Positions 31,671 to 44,232 of a stretch of DNA of 64,000 nt are shown here, piece by piece. The stretch lies in the NCBI GenBank assembly GCA_022496185.1, contig WTXG01000004.1, positions 62,001 through 126,000 of the forward strand. The letters run 5' to 3'. A program made the position numbers and the translations under genes. The notes below the pieces were generated by a model. That model did not search any database and was not told where the DNA came from. It was given only the letters and a program-made list of their open reading frames with translations. The DNA is from Multifurca ochricompacta. Its lineage: Eukaryota > Basidiomycota > Agaricomycetes > Russulales > Russulaceae. Positions within the stretch are counted from its first letter, which is position 1. Every line of letters starts with the position of its first letter.

Positions 31671-33748
31671 CACAGTTGCTATTTATATATTAATCCTTTT
31701 TGTGGATACTACACGTACGTGATAATTATATAGACAGCCACTAGTCTGTCATTATAAACCAGGAGTATCAAATCAGCGTTGCTTTATTTGTGGGGTCGTC
31801 GCCTGTTATTCAGTCTCAAGAGCGTTGAAGTAGCGTTGGCACAACCGAAAAGTGGAATACCGTGTTTCCGATAATGCGGACAAGCAAGGTACGAAATTGG
31901 CGTCCACTAATATGTAAGAATTAATGAAAAACGCGGCATACTACGGATCAGCGACTTCAATACGTAACCTATTAAACTTGGGTGTGTGCGGGTAAGTTGA
32001 AACAGCATCTACGACAAGGGCGGCGATTTTGAGGGAAATTGTTGAGGAAGGGGGGGGAGGGCGGAGGCGGAGGGCGGAAAGAATTTGAGTGACGCATTAT
32101 GCATTATGATATATTCATTCAAAGCTAAACTCACCCGAAATATCGCACAGGGGTAATAATTACTCATAGATTTGAGGGGAAATGGGGATGTGGAGAGTTC
32201 TTCCGAGATCGCGTCAGGTCTAAGCAGTCACGGCGTGCATGCGAATTACCGGGGAGGGGGAGGGGATATAATATTATAACACAGAATGAACGCTAAGTTA
32301 CCCCCTCCCCCTCCCTCTCGCCCCCGCCCCCCCTTCCCCTCCCTCCCAAACAACCGGACTAGGGTGTATCGATGACGAGTACGAAGGCCCTACGACCATT
32401 TCCGAGGATCCGGGGCTTTTCGAGCCAGAAACCTGGCAACATCTCGATAAGCATCGGTTCAACGAACCAAAAGATGAACAGCACAACTGACGAAACACAT
32501 TAAAAAAAGAGTTGAGATACCCGATTGGAAAACGCGAGCCGACTCTTGGGGGGGTATTTGGTTATCGCCGGACCCCCTATCCTATTAATCGACGAAGAAG
32601 AGCCGACATCCCCCCTCCCCCCCCCTCTCTCCCCTTCTCCCCCGCCGAATCCTTCGTGTCTCGGTGCTTGTTTATTATCCGACATCCGACGCTTGACTTG
32701 GCGGGGCGAATGATTGTTTCGTTTCGTTATAATAGCGCGCGACGCAGCGGCTTCTGCGCGATACCTGTTGTGAAGATCCATTTCGAGATTTTCGTTCTGC
32801 CAAGCACGAACGAACGAACGACAGGCAGCCCGATGATTGAAATTTCGCGAAATCCCTCCCCCCCCCCCAGAAAACAAAGCAAACCGCTGTTACAGAAGTG
32901 GGATACGAGTTTCGTTGCTGGCAAGTGAAGGATCCGATCCACTGAGCTTACAGTAAGGCCCGAGAATAGACATATGGCACCAATTAAAAAGAAAAGAAGA
33001 GACTCTAGAGTAGGCCTACTGGCTGTAGGCTTGACAGAGATGCCTCGACGAAAGTATCTCGAATCTCGAATGCACAGGTGCAATGAGGAAAAATAAACGG
33101 AAGGGGCCACGAGAAGGGAATCATTTGCTAGTAATTGATGAGACAAGAAATAAAAGCGCTGGTACCTGGCACGTCAGAATATAGAGATTATGATGACGCC
33201 AATACGTTTCCTCTTGGCAGGAGAGAAAACGAGATGAGTAAAAGGATGCTTCATTCTGCGAAAAACAGTGAACCGATACATTTCGGGGCGATTGTAAAGT
33301 AATTCAACGTCAGGTCATCAAGTAGTACACTATCGTTTAGCACAGAGATTTGACATGCTGCAAAAATACTTTATGATAATGTTGTGTGGGGCAAACAAAG
33401 AAAAAGAGGAAAAAGAAAGCGTACAGTGAAGATAAGAACGAGACAAGTAGTACACAATAAACCAGTGATGTAACAAGGCGCTTGCACGCCGACATTAAAT
33501 GCCACAAATGGGCGAAGAATTAATTGCAGGTATACAAGGGAGCACTGAAGCCGCCAGGCTGCAAGAGAAAGTGGCACAACAGCGAATTTACGTAGGTGAA
33601 TCAAAGATGTGTAAATAAACAACAAAAAAAGAACTTAAGATGGTCGTCAGCAGTGACTCAAATCTCGTGAGAGGACCTGAGGCAAGTAATTAGCCAATGA
33701 CAAGTGAAAGTAACAATAATTGACTGGGCGAACCGGAGAGACAAGGCA
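31671..33748. other. Intergenic, no gene recognised; G/C-run tracts
   Basis: About 2.1 kb between the NLR relic and the Reg1-like gene. Reading frames are short and low in complexity. Strand-biased runs occur at 32048-32075 (G), 32250-32268 (G), 32300-32345 (C), 32609-32645 (C) and 32860-32870 (C). Confidence 0.5.
32250..32345. repeat. Facing G-rich and C-rich runs, possible quadruplex-forming DNA
   Basis: GGGGAGGGGGAGGGG at about 32250-32266 is followed within 40 bases by CCCCCTCCCCCTCCC and several more C-runs (32300-32345). The two blocks are roughly complementary and could also pair as an inverted repeat. Confidence 0.6.
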
Positions 33749-36700
33749 TCATGGGACGCCGGGACTATTACTACTGCTCCCAGACCAAAGCGCACCGAAT
33801 AGACCCCGTGCTGCTGACACGATTTCTGCTGCGCGTCCCACGAGAGTACCGTGTTCAGTCGGGCTGCTCGGGGGAGTCAAGGAATCTCGCGCAGATGGTG
33901 CTGGTGTCGATGATTGTGGTTTCTGCGCGTGTACAGACGCGGGTGCTGGTGCTGGTGGTACAGGAACGGCAAGGGAGACATGGCGCAAGACAGATGGTGA
34001 ATGAGTACTTGGAGCAGGGCGAGATGACTTATCCTCCGTGATCGGTGGTGTGGTATTGGTATTGAAGGTGTCGATTTCGGTGCTATTGAATGGGGGTGCG
34101 AATTAGGATGTTGAGGGAGACGGGGGTGGTGGGGGGTCTGGCAAAGTGACAAGGGGTGACGTGGATGAAGGCGGTGTGCTTGTACTTGGGGAAGGAGAAT
34201 GGATGGGTGAAGCATTCGCTATCGCAGCATCAAGGCTTCTGCCATCGTGGGGCGTTCCCTTTCTTGGAGGACTCATGCTCGTCTCGCTGACGCTGGCTCG
34301 ACAATCAGAGGAGCTACGTCCACGCTCCCTGATGTCCATGCTCTCCGCACTCCCGCTTCCCCTCCGTACGATATTGCGCCCTTGAGAATAAGCAGAGTAC
34401 ATCCCATTGCTCGCGCCCCCCGCTCCCGAACCCGTTGGGCTCACACTCCCCAGCGGAGAGCCGGTCCCACTGACAAGGCTAGTTCTCGATGAAGAACACT
34501 CGCGATCAGAGAAAGACGAGTTGCGCGTTGCCGAACGACCACGGGATGGGTCCCCGGAAGAGGAAGAATGACCATCGTTTGTGAAAGAACGCGATCGAGG
34601 CGGCACCCCAGGTGGCGTGCGGCCACGCGGAGGGTGAGAATCAGGAGAGAGGTGAGAAGAGTCTTGCGGTGGAGGAAATGGCGAGGGTGTGGTGCGTATC
34701 CGTGTGCTGTCGGGCTCTGTCGTCGCTGCCATCGTCTCGGCTGGGCTGGGTGTCCTTGACTGGCTGCGACTATGTGAACGAGAATATGAACGTGACCGGG
34801 AGCGAGGCCGGCTCTCGCACCGCTCTTCAATTGCCCCAGTCTCATCATTCACGACGACGACCTCTGGCATATCAACAGCTCGCCCGAGCCGGACACCTAG
34901 TGCACCAATATCCGGATCAAAGCCCGCGCCGAGATCCGCCTGTCGGATATTAACGGGGAGATCTGCGCTGAGCACTTGTGCAGCAGCGGTCGAGACGAAA
35001 TACTCATAGGATTCCTCACGCGCGCCCATGGGACTTTCCATCGCAGGGGGACTCAACACGCGGGGTATTGGAAGCGCTTCTGCAGCAGGGATCGCTGGTG
35101 GGGGACTACGCGAGTCACTGCTCGCACTTGTACTTGTGCCTGGGCTAGAACTGAATCGACTACCCTTATGTCGGTAGACGTCATCACTTGAGCTTCCCTC
35201 ACCATAAATACCGCCAGAGGTTTTCCGTGGTAGTGCATACCCACCGCCAAAGGAAGGAACATATACAAGATTACGGGTGGTGTGAAAGTAGTGCGTTGCC
35301 CGCCGAGGTCAGTGACGACGAAGTGATTGCCAACGCCGGTTGTCTTAAGAAGAGTCGGCGCAATGGGCGCGATTGTCACGTGTTCTTTTTCGGAAGATAC
35401 CGAGCGGACAAGAGGGTGACTCGAGTGGGGATATGAGAACGGGTGAGCACGACGAGGGTACCCAGGAGCCCCAGGAGAGCGTGAAGAGGATGAGGACCGT
35501 GAGCGGCTCAATGAAGTGCGCATCTCAAGTATTTCCTCTTCTTCATCTGAATCGGAGCCATTATGCCCTTCGGAAAATAATCCACCCTCGTCGAGAGCGT
35601 CATCAGGATCATTCAACTCAATCTCCGAGTCCTCTTCATAACTGTGAAACAGGAGGAAAAGAATCAAAAATGAATATACTCGGAACTGACTCAACGCAAG
35701 ACTGACCCATCGTCATAGGAGTCGTTGTACAACCCGTGAGCTTCTCCTGGTAGACTACCACGGTACGGCTTGGGGGGTGAATCAATTGCAATGCACTGTT
35801 CGACAAAGGTATTAAAACTGATGTGTTTCTTCTTTCCACCGGCGGGATACATGCTAAGGTCTTGGGAGCTGCTTGTCGTTTCGCGTGCAGAGTCACTCGA
35901 TCCAGATCGCTCATCTAGAGTGGTGCAACTATGAGGCTGGTGGCCTCTGGGGATCGAGGCTGACGAGTAGGAGCTATGATGCGTGGAGGAGAAACTTTAC
36001 GGAAAGGGCGGTTATAGGACCAGCGAGTGACGTTCGAATCGCTCTTGGTATGTAAAAGTGGAGGGCGTGCAGGTGGGGTGTTCGCCAGATCGTCTTCATC
36101 TTCAAGGATCTCAAGATCGTTTTCAAAGTCGTCATCAGTATGGTTCAAAGTTGGCAGGGCACTTGTGAGGAGGTCGCTTATGCTACGGTGTTTCAGAATC
36201 GGTTTTGAACGCAATTGAGAGGGGTGATCGGGGGGTGAGTTAACTCCACAATGACTTTGGAAGTTGCACTGTTTGTCGACTGTAGGAGAGTCGCTCTTGA
36301 GCTGGGGGGGGGTTGCCAATCAACAGCAGTGTGAAGAGGACCGTATAGCCAGGTTACGTCTGAGTCTTTGAGCCTGAGAAAAAAAAAAAAAAAGGATGTG
36401 TTGAGCACGATGCGGCGCCACATAGAAAGGGAAAGTGATAATAAAGGGCAAAGGGGGGATACGGTGAAGGTGAAGAAATAGATCTTAGGACGTACCAATT
36501 GAGGGTCTCTGGACTAACGGTTTTTAATTTATTCCTCTGTTTCCACCATGTCCTCCAGCTTGCGTTCTCCAGACGCACGCCGTTAGCAATTTCATTCTTT
36601 TGGCGCGTCATGTTGCGCCATGACCGCCATACATCCTCCTCCCGCCATTCGTGTGAAAGGTAATCAACTTGACCACGAGGTTGAGTGGATAGTGACGAGT

Positions 36701-36758
36701 CATCGGGGATCGCGTTGGTGGTAACGGAGACGAGAAGAACGGGAAGATAATTGGCCAT
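33749..36758 (-). CDS. Reg1-like PP1 regulatory protein (DUF1752)
   Basis: Probable regulatory subunit of protein phosphatase 1 in glucose repression, like yeast Reg1/Reg2. The start MANYLPVLLVSVTTNAIPDD at 36758 leads into the conserved DUF1752 block: HEWREEDVWRSWRNMTRQKN, EIANGVRLENASWRTWWKQR, VSPETLNW then LKDSDVTWLYGPLH after an intron with a long A-run. Further on come KPILKHRSISDLLTSA (36210-36160), acidic DDDFENDLEILEDEDD, and GKKKHISFNTFVEQCIAID (about 35840), where KHISF fits an RVxF-type PP1-docking motif. The Ser/Pro-rich C-terminal half shows TTGVGNHFVVTDLGG. One frame stops with TAA at 34103, but the same frame continues after it to a tail HGTLVGRAAEIVSAARGLFG ending at 33749, which looks conserved. 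A 39-base intron with GT..CTAAT..TAG would remove the stop in frame. If not spliced, the protein ends at 34103. Confidence 0.85.
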
Positions 36759-39700
36759 CTATAGTGGTGGAAAACTAACAACCCAGGGTAAGTAAAGGAG
36801 GAAGACTGAGGGTTTAGTCGGGTATGAAAGTATGTTGTGGGAGGGAGGGGAAAGGAAGAGAGAGATGATGATTAGTTGAGGGGAAGAAGGGGGGGGGAAG
36901 GGGTTGGAAGTTGATGGTGTCGCCTTTGGCCGGGGAGTAGTGGGGGGTTGATGGCAAGCTGACACAATTGATGGTGGGCCCCCTTCTCAGACAAGCAACA
37001 GGAAAGGAAAAGAAAGGGGAGAGGAGGGGAAATATGAAAGTTGCACTCAAAGGAGAGCAAAATGAAACGGTGATAGATGATGAAAGGGAGAAGCGTTTAC
37101 GGCTCTTTCGAGGCAAGGGATGATGACCAAAGGGCCAAGGCCAAAGGCAATGCAAGCAGCAAGCAAAGAAATAAAAAAAAATTAAATTTAAAAAAACTAT
37201 CTTCTTTTCGGCTCGGGGCTCGGGTTCCCTGTTCCCTGTTCTTCCCAGGCGCACAGGCGGGCGGGCCAACAGTAAGTAATAATTTAATTAATTAAAATAA
37301 AATAAATAAGTACAAATGCACCAACCGGTACACGGGACGGAATGACCCTCCCACCCAATGAGCTCATGATCATGGCTCTCCGTCTCCGTGCTCCATGGTT
37401 CCATGGACGTTTGTTGTACGAATCTATCTCCCTGGGGCATATCTATCTCTCCCTCCCCCTCTCTCCCCACACACCCAGTCATGTCATCCATTCAATTCAT
37501 TCATTCATACCATACCAGCGCTCATTCTCCACAGACACACATAGCATGGCATAGCATGTTGTAGTTCCTCGGAACTTACTTCTTAACATCACTCCGCTCT
37601 AATTATACTAACCATGCATTCTCCTGTACGCCATCCGTCGGCTCTTTGTTCACTGTACACTGTTGTTCCGTTCCCATCACACCAGCGTTATGTATCGCGT
37701 TTCTTTTGTTCCGGCCGCCATCCGAAAATATGTCACACCTTGCTTGCCCATCATGCGCTACACGCGCTCCGACGTGTCCGCCCTGGTTTCCACTTTGGGT
37801 ATTGAGCAACGTTACAAACAAAGCCCTTGTGTGGGTCTGGTGGGTCAAAACGCGTATGGAAAATCACCACTACCAGTACCCATCAGTCAGGTCGTCAGTC
37901 AGGTACACTCATGCACCCACTTTTTTTTCCTTTCTGGCGTGGTATTTCTCACGACGACCCTTGTTGTCTTGCTTCTTCCTTTCTTTTTTTGTTTTGTTTC
38001 GGCTCCTTCATGTTTCTCTTTCTCTCTTTCTCACAATGGCTTGACTTGGGCACACATCAGCCACTGCCTGACCTTATCCAACACTTCAAGGCGTGCCCAC
38101 TCCAGTCAAGCCATCTGTGCCTAGATTACACCCGCCCTGATTCGTCGACCTGAGTTCATCTTCTTCAATTGTATGTGAATGCTTCTATCTACTTTGCCAC
38201 TTACACCACTTACACGCTCAGTCCACATCACCGTCCGGCATTGCGTGATCATATCACATATCACTCACCTGACTGGTCTTCGGTATTTCCCGTCCGTCAT
38301 TACATTAACAACACATTCTCAGCCGCCACATAATAACAACAAGCCAAGCCAGGGAATCACATAGGGGTCCCCACGGGATTAGGAGATAGGCTGCGTACGC
38401 TGTAGTTCCGACCAGCATTGGCATGGCTACTGCGCCTGCGCTTGCTTACTTGGACTACGACAAATACGTACAGTTCTCTTCTTGCTGAACCAAGTTACAT
38501 TCTGCACTATACCCGTATTTATATGAAACGACACGGATCTACGACGTGCTTCTTTTCCTGTCTTGTTCAGGTAGCAACCACCTGCAACATTCTATTAATT
38601 TGATCCCCTTTCCCTTTCGCGGTTTCATTTCATCAACAAGAAAAATAGGTTTCGTGTGACACCAGTGAAGCAGATTTTATTTTATTTTAAATCTCGTTTA
38701 TAAAAACTCTGTACAGTGAGCGGTACGGCACATGTAAGAGCTACCGTGCGTGTGCGGAGTCAAAGGCTAAAAATAAGACACCATAGTGCCGTTCCGTGTT
38801 TTAAAGCAAACCCCACGTAGAGTAGGCTCGAAGAGGACGTGGTCACGGGACATGTGGACTTCAGGTGGCAGATCAGGTCGGTGGCGCTGGTGCTGGTGAG
38901 AGTCTTTTTTTTTTTTGATCGATAGCACGTCTTACAGTTGTCGTCTACGAGGCGGAATATCCCTTTCCTATACTAGTTACTTATTACTACTTATTACTAT
39001 AAGTTGTCCTGTGTGTATCCCCGCTGCGAGTCGGAAGGCAATTCGTCAGTATCAGCCGCTACATACTCCCCACTTAGTGATATCACATGATGGAACATGG
39101 AAGTGGAGGGCTGCAGGCCTGTATGACTAAATGCTCAATGGTCAATTCTGCTGACAATGACTTCACTGCCCATCCCACTACAGAGAGAGGTCTAAAACGC
39201 TATTGCCATTAGCGCGGCTCCTTGCAGCAGCGGCAGTGACGGTGTTACGTCATCCAGGACAGCAGCAGTACTGAGAGCGTGCGAAAAACCATGCCAATAA
39301 GGCAATGTTGTGAGTCGACAAGGGCCAAAAAGATTCTTTAACCAGGGTTCATCGAACCCAGGTTGTGTGGGGAAATTTTATCAATAGGTCAATGTCAATA
39401 AATAAACTGATGGATGATGGGCTGTATGTTGTATTTGCCAGTCATGGTCATGGCTACTACAGTTCTCGGCGACAGTCGGGGTCCGGCATTCAATCAACCA
39501 AGGGGCTGGACCTAACGAACTGAAGAAGCATTGAAGACCTAATTATTTGGGCAACTTGATGGTGGCGATGGAATGGGTTGTACTCTTTCGGTTACATCGG
39601 TAACTTGAAAGTCTGCGAAGAAGTACGAGTTGTGACGATCGTTTTTTCCCGGGTTCATGGGACTACTGATGCCAACGAACCCCTTAGCGTTTCTTATCCC

Positions 39701-40902
39701 TCGACCCCCCGACTCCCCGTATCCTCGCATGCTCGCATGATCCTTTGAGCCTCAGGGCTTAAAATTTGAACACCGTTCTGTAGTGTACGGTGTTCTGAAG
39801 CCTCTCCGTAATGTTTCAGTGACACTTCCTGATCCTGATCCAAATGCCTGGCCTCTTACAGACCGCAGTTGAGTAAACAACTAGACAGGCGGCAGCGATA
39901 GTTGATTTAATGACCCTTAACTCCACCAACCAATGGGCTGTAAGCTAGTTGATAGCACCCCCAGCACTTGAGACCAATGTTATGCAGTCTGAGTCCCAAA
40001 CGCTTATGACCCCAGAGTCCCTCTTTTTTTCTTTTTTTTGGCTTTTGCTATGGCAGTTTCACATACATCTAACATCGTCGTCAATCCTCTACCCGTGCGA
40101 GCGTCGTGGTCATAATTGAGTATTACCCGCCGCCAATAAAATTGATTTCCACCAAACAATTGCGGCTAGCGGCTAGCTGTACACACGGCCTAGGTTGGTT
40201 GTAGACTAGTAAGTAGATTTGTTCCCAAGCGCATCATGTTTTCGATTCTTGCATGCAAATTCTTTATTACATGCACAGACAGATAGTAGTGACCATCTTT
40301 CAATGGGTCCACGAGTTTGTTTTTGCCATATCCAGTTATTACCTCCAATCGATGTCACCTGTAGTGGTTGTGCAGTGGTTGTCACCGAGGATGGGGCCAC
40401 TGGCGGCATTAGGCTAGGCCCGATGTTACGTTACGAAATAACTCTCACTCTCGACGCCGCTCAATACGATACCCGTGGGCCGGTAACCATGTTATATCCG
40501 ATCTGGTTGGTGCCTTGCACAGACAACCAAGTGAGTCGGAGTACTTTGCATGGCCCGGTCTTCCTCCGACATCGCTTCGTAACTATGCCCGAGCTAGCCA
40601 AACCCCACATTCCTTGCCGGTGAGTAAAGTAAACAAAATGGGGGACATTCCATCCCCTCGGGATCATACCATAAGCGGTAGCGAACTGCCAACAATATGT
40701 CCCGAGGACTCAAATTCTTTGAAAAGGTGCCTGTGAACGTTCCCGTGCCCTCCCGTGGAACGTGAGAACATTATACCATAAAAAGCTACAGTGCCCAAGG
40801 TATCATATCCTCAAATCTGGGACTCTCTACCAAACCAAACAGCGCGGTTATGGCGATTCGTCACAAACAGCCGCCCAAGGGTCCAATGAATCCAACTGAC
40901 GC
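36759..40902. other. Gene-poor, pyrimidine-rich 4.1 kb spacer
   Basis: No family recognised on either strand. The first 500 bases are the promoter of the Reg1-like gene and are A/G-rich on plus. 37430-38100 is strongly C/T-rich on plus. A short frame at 38423-38488 starts in a good context and is listed separately. Overlapping frames at 37614-38153 and 40219-40623 are low in complexity and unsupported. The region may hold a non-coding transcript or a promoter for a small gene. Confidence 0.5.
38423..38488 (+). other. Candidate small ORF (MATAPALAYLDYDKY)
   Basis: ATG in the context GGCATGGCT opens 21 codons reading MATAPALAYLDYDKYVQFSS, then C and a stop. A possible donor GTACAG after DKY could make it a first exon, but I found no second exon. 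It follows a long C/T-rich tract as many fungal start sites do. Weak. Confidence 0.2.
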
Positions 40903-41985
40903 CTAGTGTGACTCGCTCGTTGGCGCAGTCCCACAGCTCTGTTCAATCTCCCGCTCTTCTTCTCGCAACCGACTCAGGGCCGCATCAAGTATTCTTCGCC
41001 GGCGTTCTTCAGTAGACTCGTTGGGCAAGGGGGGAGGTTCCGAACCCCCCAGAACATGCGCTCGTGCCTCCGTTTCAAGAGCAAGAGGTGAGGGCTCGTA
41101 AACATTTTCGGGGCTCATGAGGGTATGTGAACCATCGCGCATTCTCCGCTCAAATTCTCCAACTTCCCGGTTAAGCTTGGAATTCAGTTCCTTAAACTGG
41201 GTGGTTCGCAAATAAGTGCGCAGACGCCGCAGAGAGAGTTAGTGGATTTAGATTAATTGTACTCACATTGTTATCATGTTCACCCCAGACGTTGTGCGTA
41301 AGCTCGTGACAAAGGACGCGACGAATATCATTATACGACCTGAAGCCGTCGTAACGATCCGTTCTCAAGCGTAGCTTGATAGCCTGTCCAGCATTTACAT
41401 TGAGACCAAGGATGTCGGGGTGTTCATCTGGTGCAAGCTCGGTGAGTAGCCCAACCGAAAGTTGATGAGTCAGCATAACATGCTTAATGGCCGGGTCAGA
41501 GGATAGTCGCTGGAGAAGTTGTAGAGCAGAGGCAGGGTCAGGTAGGTGTGCGAGAGGCTCCAATTTGTGGAATATGAAGGAGTTGGGTTTTGTCGTGTTG
41601 ACGGAGCGTACCTGGAGAATGCTGTGAGCCTTTCGAGTTGGCCGTGATGTGATGGTCGTACTTTGATCGCACTCTTGGACGCGCGTTCTCGCATGATCGT
41701 CTCTCTAAGTCTTTGCTCATTCTCCACCTTGATCATAGTACCAAGCTCTTGATCTGTGGAGCCGAGCATTGTAACTTTCATGCCGTGGGACAAGCCAGCA
41801 TCTCTAACTGTCGTTTCAGGGGTGTGAGTGGGCTTCTTGCCTTTGTATAGAAGTTTCTGGCGAGAAACTGGGACAGTTGTAAGCGTTTCGAGATGATTAT
41901 GAAGGATGGCAGTGTATCATCCAGAAGTATAGATAGGTCATAATTGGTGCTGCGATGAACGATATGGATGTCGATGGATGACATT
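40903..41985 (-). CDS. Ubiquitin-like / WLM-domain metalloprotease (Wss1-related)
   Basis: Zinc metalloprotease of the WLM family; relatives act in repair of DNA-protein crosslinks or with the proteasome. The start MSSIDIHIVHRSTNYDLSIL at 41985 opens a ubiquitin-like domain that continues after an intron as DAGLSHGMKVTMLGSTDQEL. A linker (ENEQRLRETIMRERASKSAI) leads to the WLM domain: PAIKHVMLTHQLSVGLLTEL, ILGLNVNAGQAIKLRLRTDR, FRSYNDIRRVLCHELTHNVW, GEHDNN. The active site is HELTH with the third ligand in GEHD. The C-terminal FKELNSKLNREVGEFERRMR then helical EERRRRILDAALSRLREEER ends at 40903. This is the UBL-plus-WLM arrangement; no SHP/SIM motifs could be judged. All exons fit with short introns. 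Confidence 0.88.
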
Positions 41986-42014
41986 TGGATTTGGATTTGG
42001 TACAGAGAGCAAGC

Positions 42015-42064
42015 AACGGACACGGACACGGACACGGACACGGAGGACACGGAAGACACGGACA
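42015..42064. repeat. (GGACAC)n repeat upstream of the WLM gene
   Basis: Hexamer GGACAC repeated about seven times with two small interruptions, within the presumed 5' leader of the minus-strand WLM gene. Confidence 0.9.
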
Positions 42065-42698
42065 AGGGGCATACAGACCGAGACGGAGTCCCGAAGACCC
42101 GGGAACCGGGAATCGGAAGATTACGAAACAACCCATAGTTAATATGTAAGGTTAGGGTTTAAATGCGATGCTATATTTTGACTGACAAATCAAATCAAAT
42201 CAAATCAATTATCGGACACAAACGGAGGCGTTCTGATGTGATCGCGAGATCTCGGTTGATCGACGGCAGCTGTATCACCCAACCAACAACGCCAACCCAA
42301 CCCAACTTGTCTTATGTGCTTGAGTAAATCGCTTCGTCAGGTTCGGGTCTCTCTCACTGACTCTCTCCGCATCCGCAATATCCCTGATCGTTGTCCCTCT
42401 TGTCACTAAGGTATCTCAGGAAAGGTTTAAATTATCTTCAATCATTATCATCAGTCAAACAACCAAGCCTATTTTGCCCTCCCATCTCCCTCCCCCCCAA
42501 TCTCCCTCCACCCTCCTCCATTCTTCCTCGAGACCTTTGAGAATTGAAAAAGGCCTTTGAAATTTGGTCGGTGCCAGTCTGTCTCGCCGGGCGCCCGGTT
42601 CAGTCCTAATTTGCCTTCTTGCCGTCCTTGCCCGCGGTATAAAAATCACTCTATCATATCGCCCTCATCCTGTGTCTTACTTGTTTACCGAACCCCCA
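42065..42698. other. Divergent promoter region, WLM gene / RING-coiled-coil copy 2
   Basis: No coding signal. Contains CAAAT repeats (42187-42206) and C/T-rich stretches (42476-42530). It separates divergent genes starting at 41985 (-) and 42699 (+). Confidence 0.55.
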
Positions 42699-43717
42699 AT
42701 GTCTGCCTGCGCCATCTGCCTTGACCTACTGAAATCTCCCGTGGCCCTACCATGTGGTACATTTGCCCCTCCGGTCTTTTAATATGATAAAAATTAACAT
42801 TCCCGTCCTAGGACATGTGTACTGTCATACTTGCATATCAGAGGCCGCCAAGGCCACCACTAGCACATCCTCATCAATCATCTATTGCCCGACATGTCGT
42901 GAACCAGTCTCTACAAGTATGTCCTCCTCCTCCTCCTCCGTCCACCCTTCCACACGGCGATCTGACTTGCACTCGTCTTTCACAGTAACCCCCAACCCCC
43001 TTTTCATTCCTCCACATCTCCGTCCGTATATTATCCCCCCTTTCCGCCGCCTATACTTGAACACCCCTGCTCCGACCCCCGACCGTTCCGTTCCTGTATC
43101 GAGCACATCCACAGAGGAGCTAGAAAAGGTCACCACTCGGCTACACATGGAGAATGCTGTTTTACGACAGAGCTGTCATGCTTGGCGTGCCCGTGCTAAT
43201 GCACACGTCGCTGCCCATTTAGGATTGAGTGCCCTGGTGCGTCTGGCCCGAGATCAAGCATGTATACTGAGAGATGAGCGAGACGAGCTCGCTCGGAAGT
43301 ATGACGCACTTAAACGGAAGTTCTCGGATGTTGACCGGTGAGTTCCGAATCCAACCAGTTTCATATCAAGTGGAGCAGCGGTTGACTTGTTTTGAACAGT
43401 GAATCGAAACCCAGATTGGACGAGGGTGAGAACGGTTTAAATTGGGCTGAGTCTGCGCCTCAGGATCACGACGAAACCAAAAATTTCCACCCACTGACAA
43501 CGTACCTTGCGAGCCGCTCGTTTGTCCGGTCGAGGAATTGACATCTGTGCCTCATCCGGTGCCACAGAGGAACGCCAAACGACGCAGAGTATCTTCTACT
43601 TCGCTCCACCCGGAGCATCCAGCCAAGTCAGCTACGTCAATACCAGCGATGGTAATTCCGCATCTTGTATCCCATCGACCCACGCCATCCGAAAGTTCCA
43701 CCCTATCAGATAGCTAA
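42699..43717 (+). CDS. RING finger-coiled-coil protein (copy 2)
   Basis: Paralogue-type of the gene at 20123-21264. The start MSACAICLDLLKSPVALPCG at 42699 is directly on the RING, which is split after PCG by an intron (42756-42811) and continues HVYCHTCISEAAKATTSTSS, IIYCPTCREPVSTS: a C3HC4 finger. A Pro-rich linker precedes a coiled coil (STEELEKVTTRLHMENAVLR, LARDQACILRDERDELARKY). After a second intron (about 43338-43399) the frame gives ESKPRLDEGENGLNWAESAP. It would then stop at 43541. One extra A in the A-run 43479-43483 instead opens a natural tail, KFPPTDNVPCEPLVCPVEEL to NAKRRRVSSTSLHPEHPAKS, with a possible nuclear signal AKRRR, ending at 43717. Role unknown; likely an E3 ligase. 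Confidence 0.8.
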
Positions 43718-43735
43718 TCAAAAATCGGATATTGC

Positions 43736-43799
43736 TGTTGTTATTATTGCTGTTGCTGTTGCTGTTGCTGTTGTTGTTGTTGTTGCTTTTTTTTTTTTG
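43736..43799. repeat. (TTGCTG)n / (TTG)n repeat followed by poly-T
   Basis: Starts 19 bases after the stop of the RING-coiled-coil gene, so it lies in its 3' untranslated region. Units are TTGCTG and TTG, then eleven T. Confidence 0.9.
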
Positions 43800-44232
43800 A
43801 CATCGCTCTCTGTATCGTTATGTTGGGATATCATCGTGTAGGCAGCATCTAGCATCTTTTACGGCTCTATTCGCTCACTGTCACTGTTCCATTTGTCTAG
43901 CAGTACATACATGGATATTTATTGAGCAGGCATAATGTATCACACACGCCGAGAGCATTGTAGGCTCTTCGGATGAGTTGGATCGGCGCTGGGGCTGTAG
44001 AGTGATCCACTCAACTAATAGTAATATCATTCTCAGAGTTCGTACCCCGCCTTTCATCTCTATGTGATGTGAACTCTCCCCCCTCTCGCCTCACTTCCCT
44101 CTATTTCTTCGGATCTCTCGGTCCGATATGACCAACTGATAATCTCGGCTCGGTCTCTCGGTGGTTACTTTACTTTACTACTATTTTGCTCTTTCCTTCT
44201 TCTCTGTCATTCTGTCATATTACGCACGCGAC

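Noticed and set aside
37614..38153. Three overlapping plus-strand frames of 108-153 codons
   Set aside because: All arise from C/T-rich DNA giving Ser, Phe, Leu and Pro runs; no frame is favoured and no introns or domains are seen.
39344..39366. tRNA T-arm-like hairpin (GGGTTCATCGAACCC)
   Set aside because: No matching acceptor or anticodon stem around it and the B-box consensus is not met.
40219..40623. Plus-strand open frame of 134 codons
   Set aside because: No recognisable domain, no splice structure, composition like the surrounding spacer.
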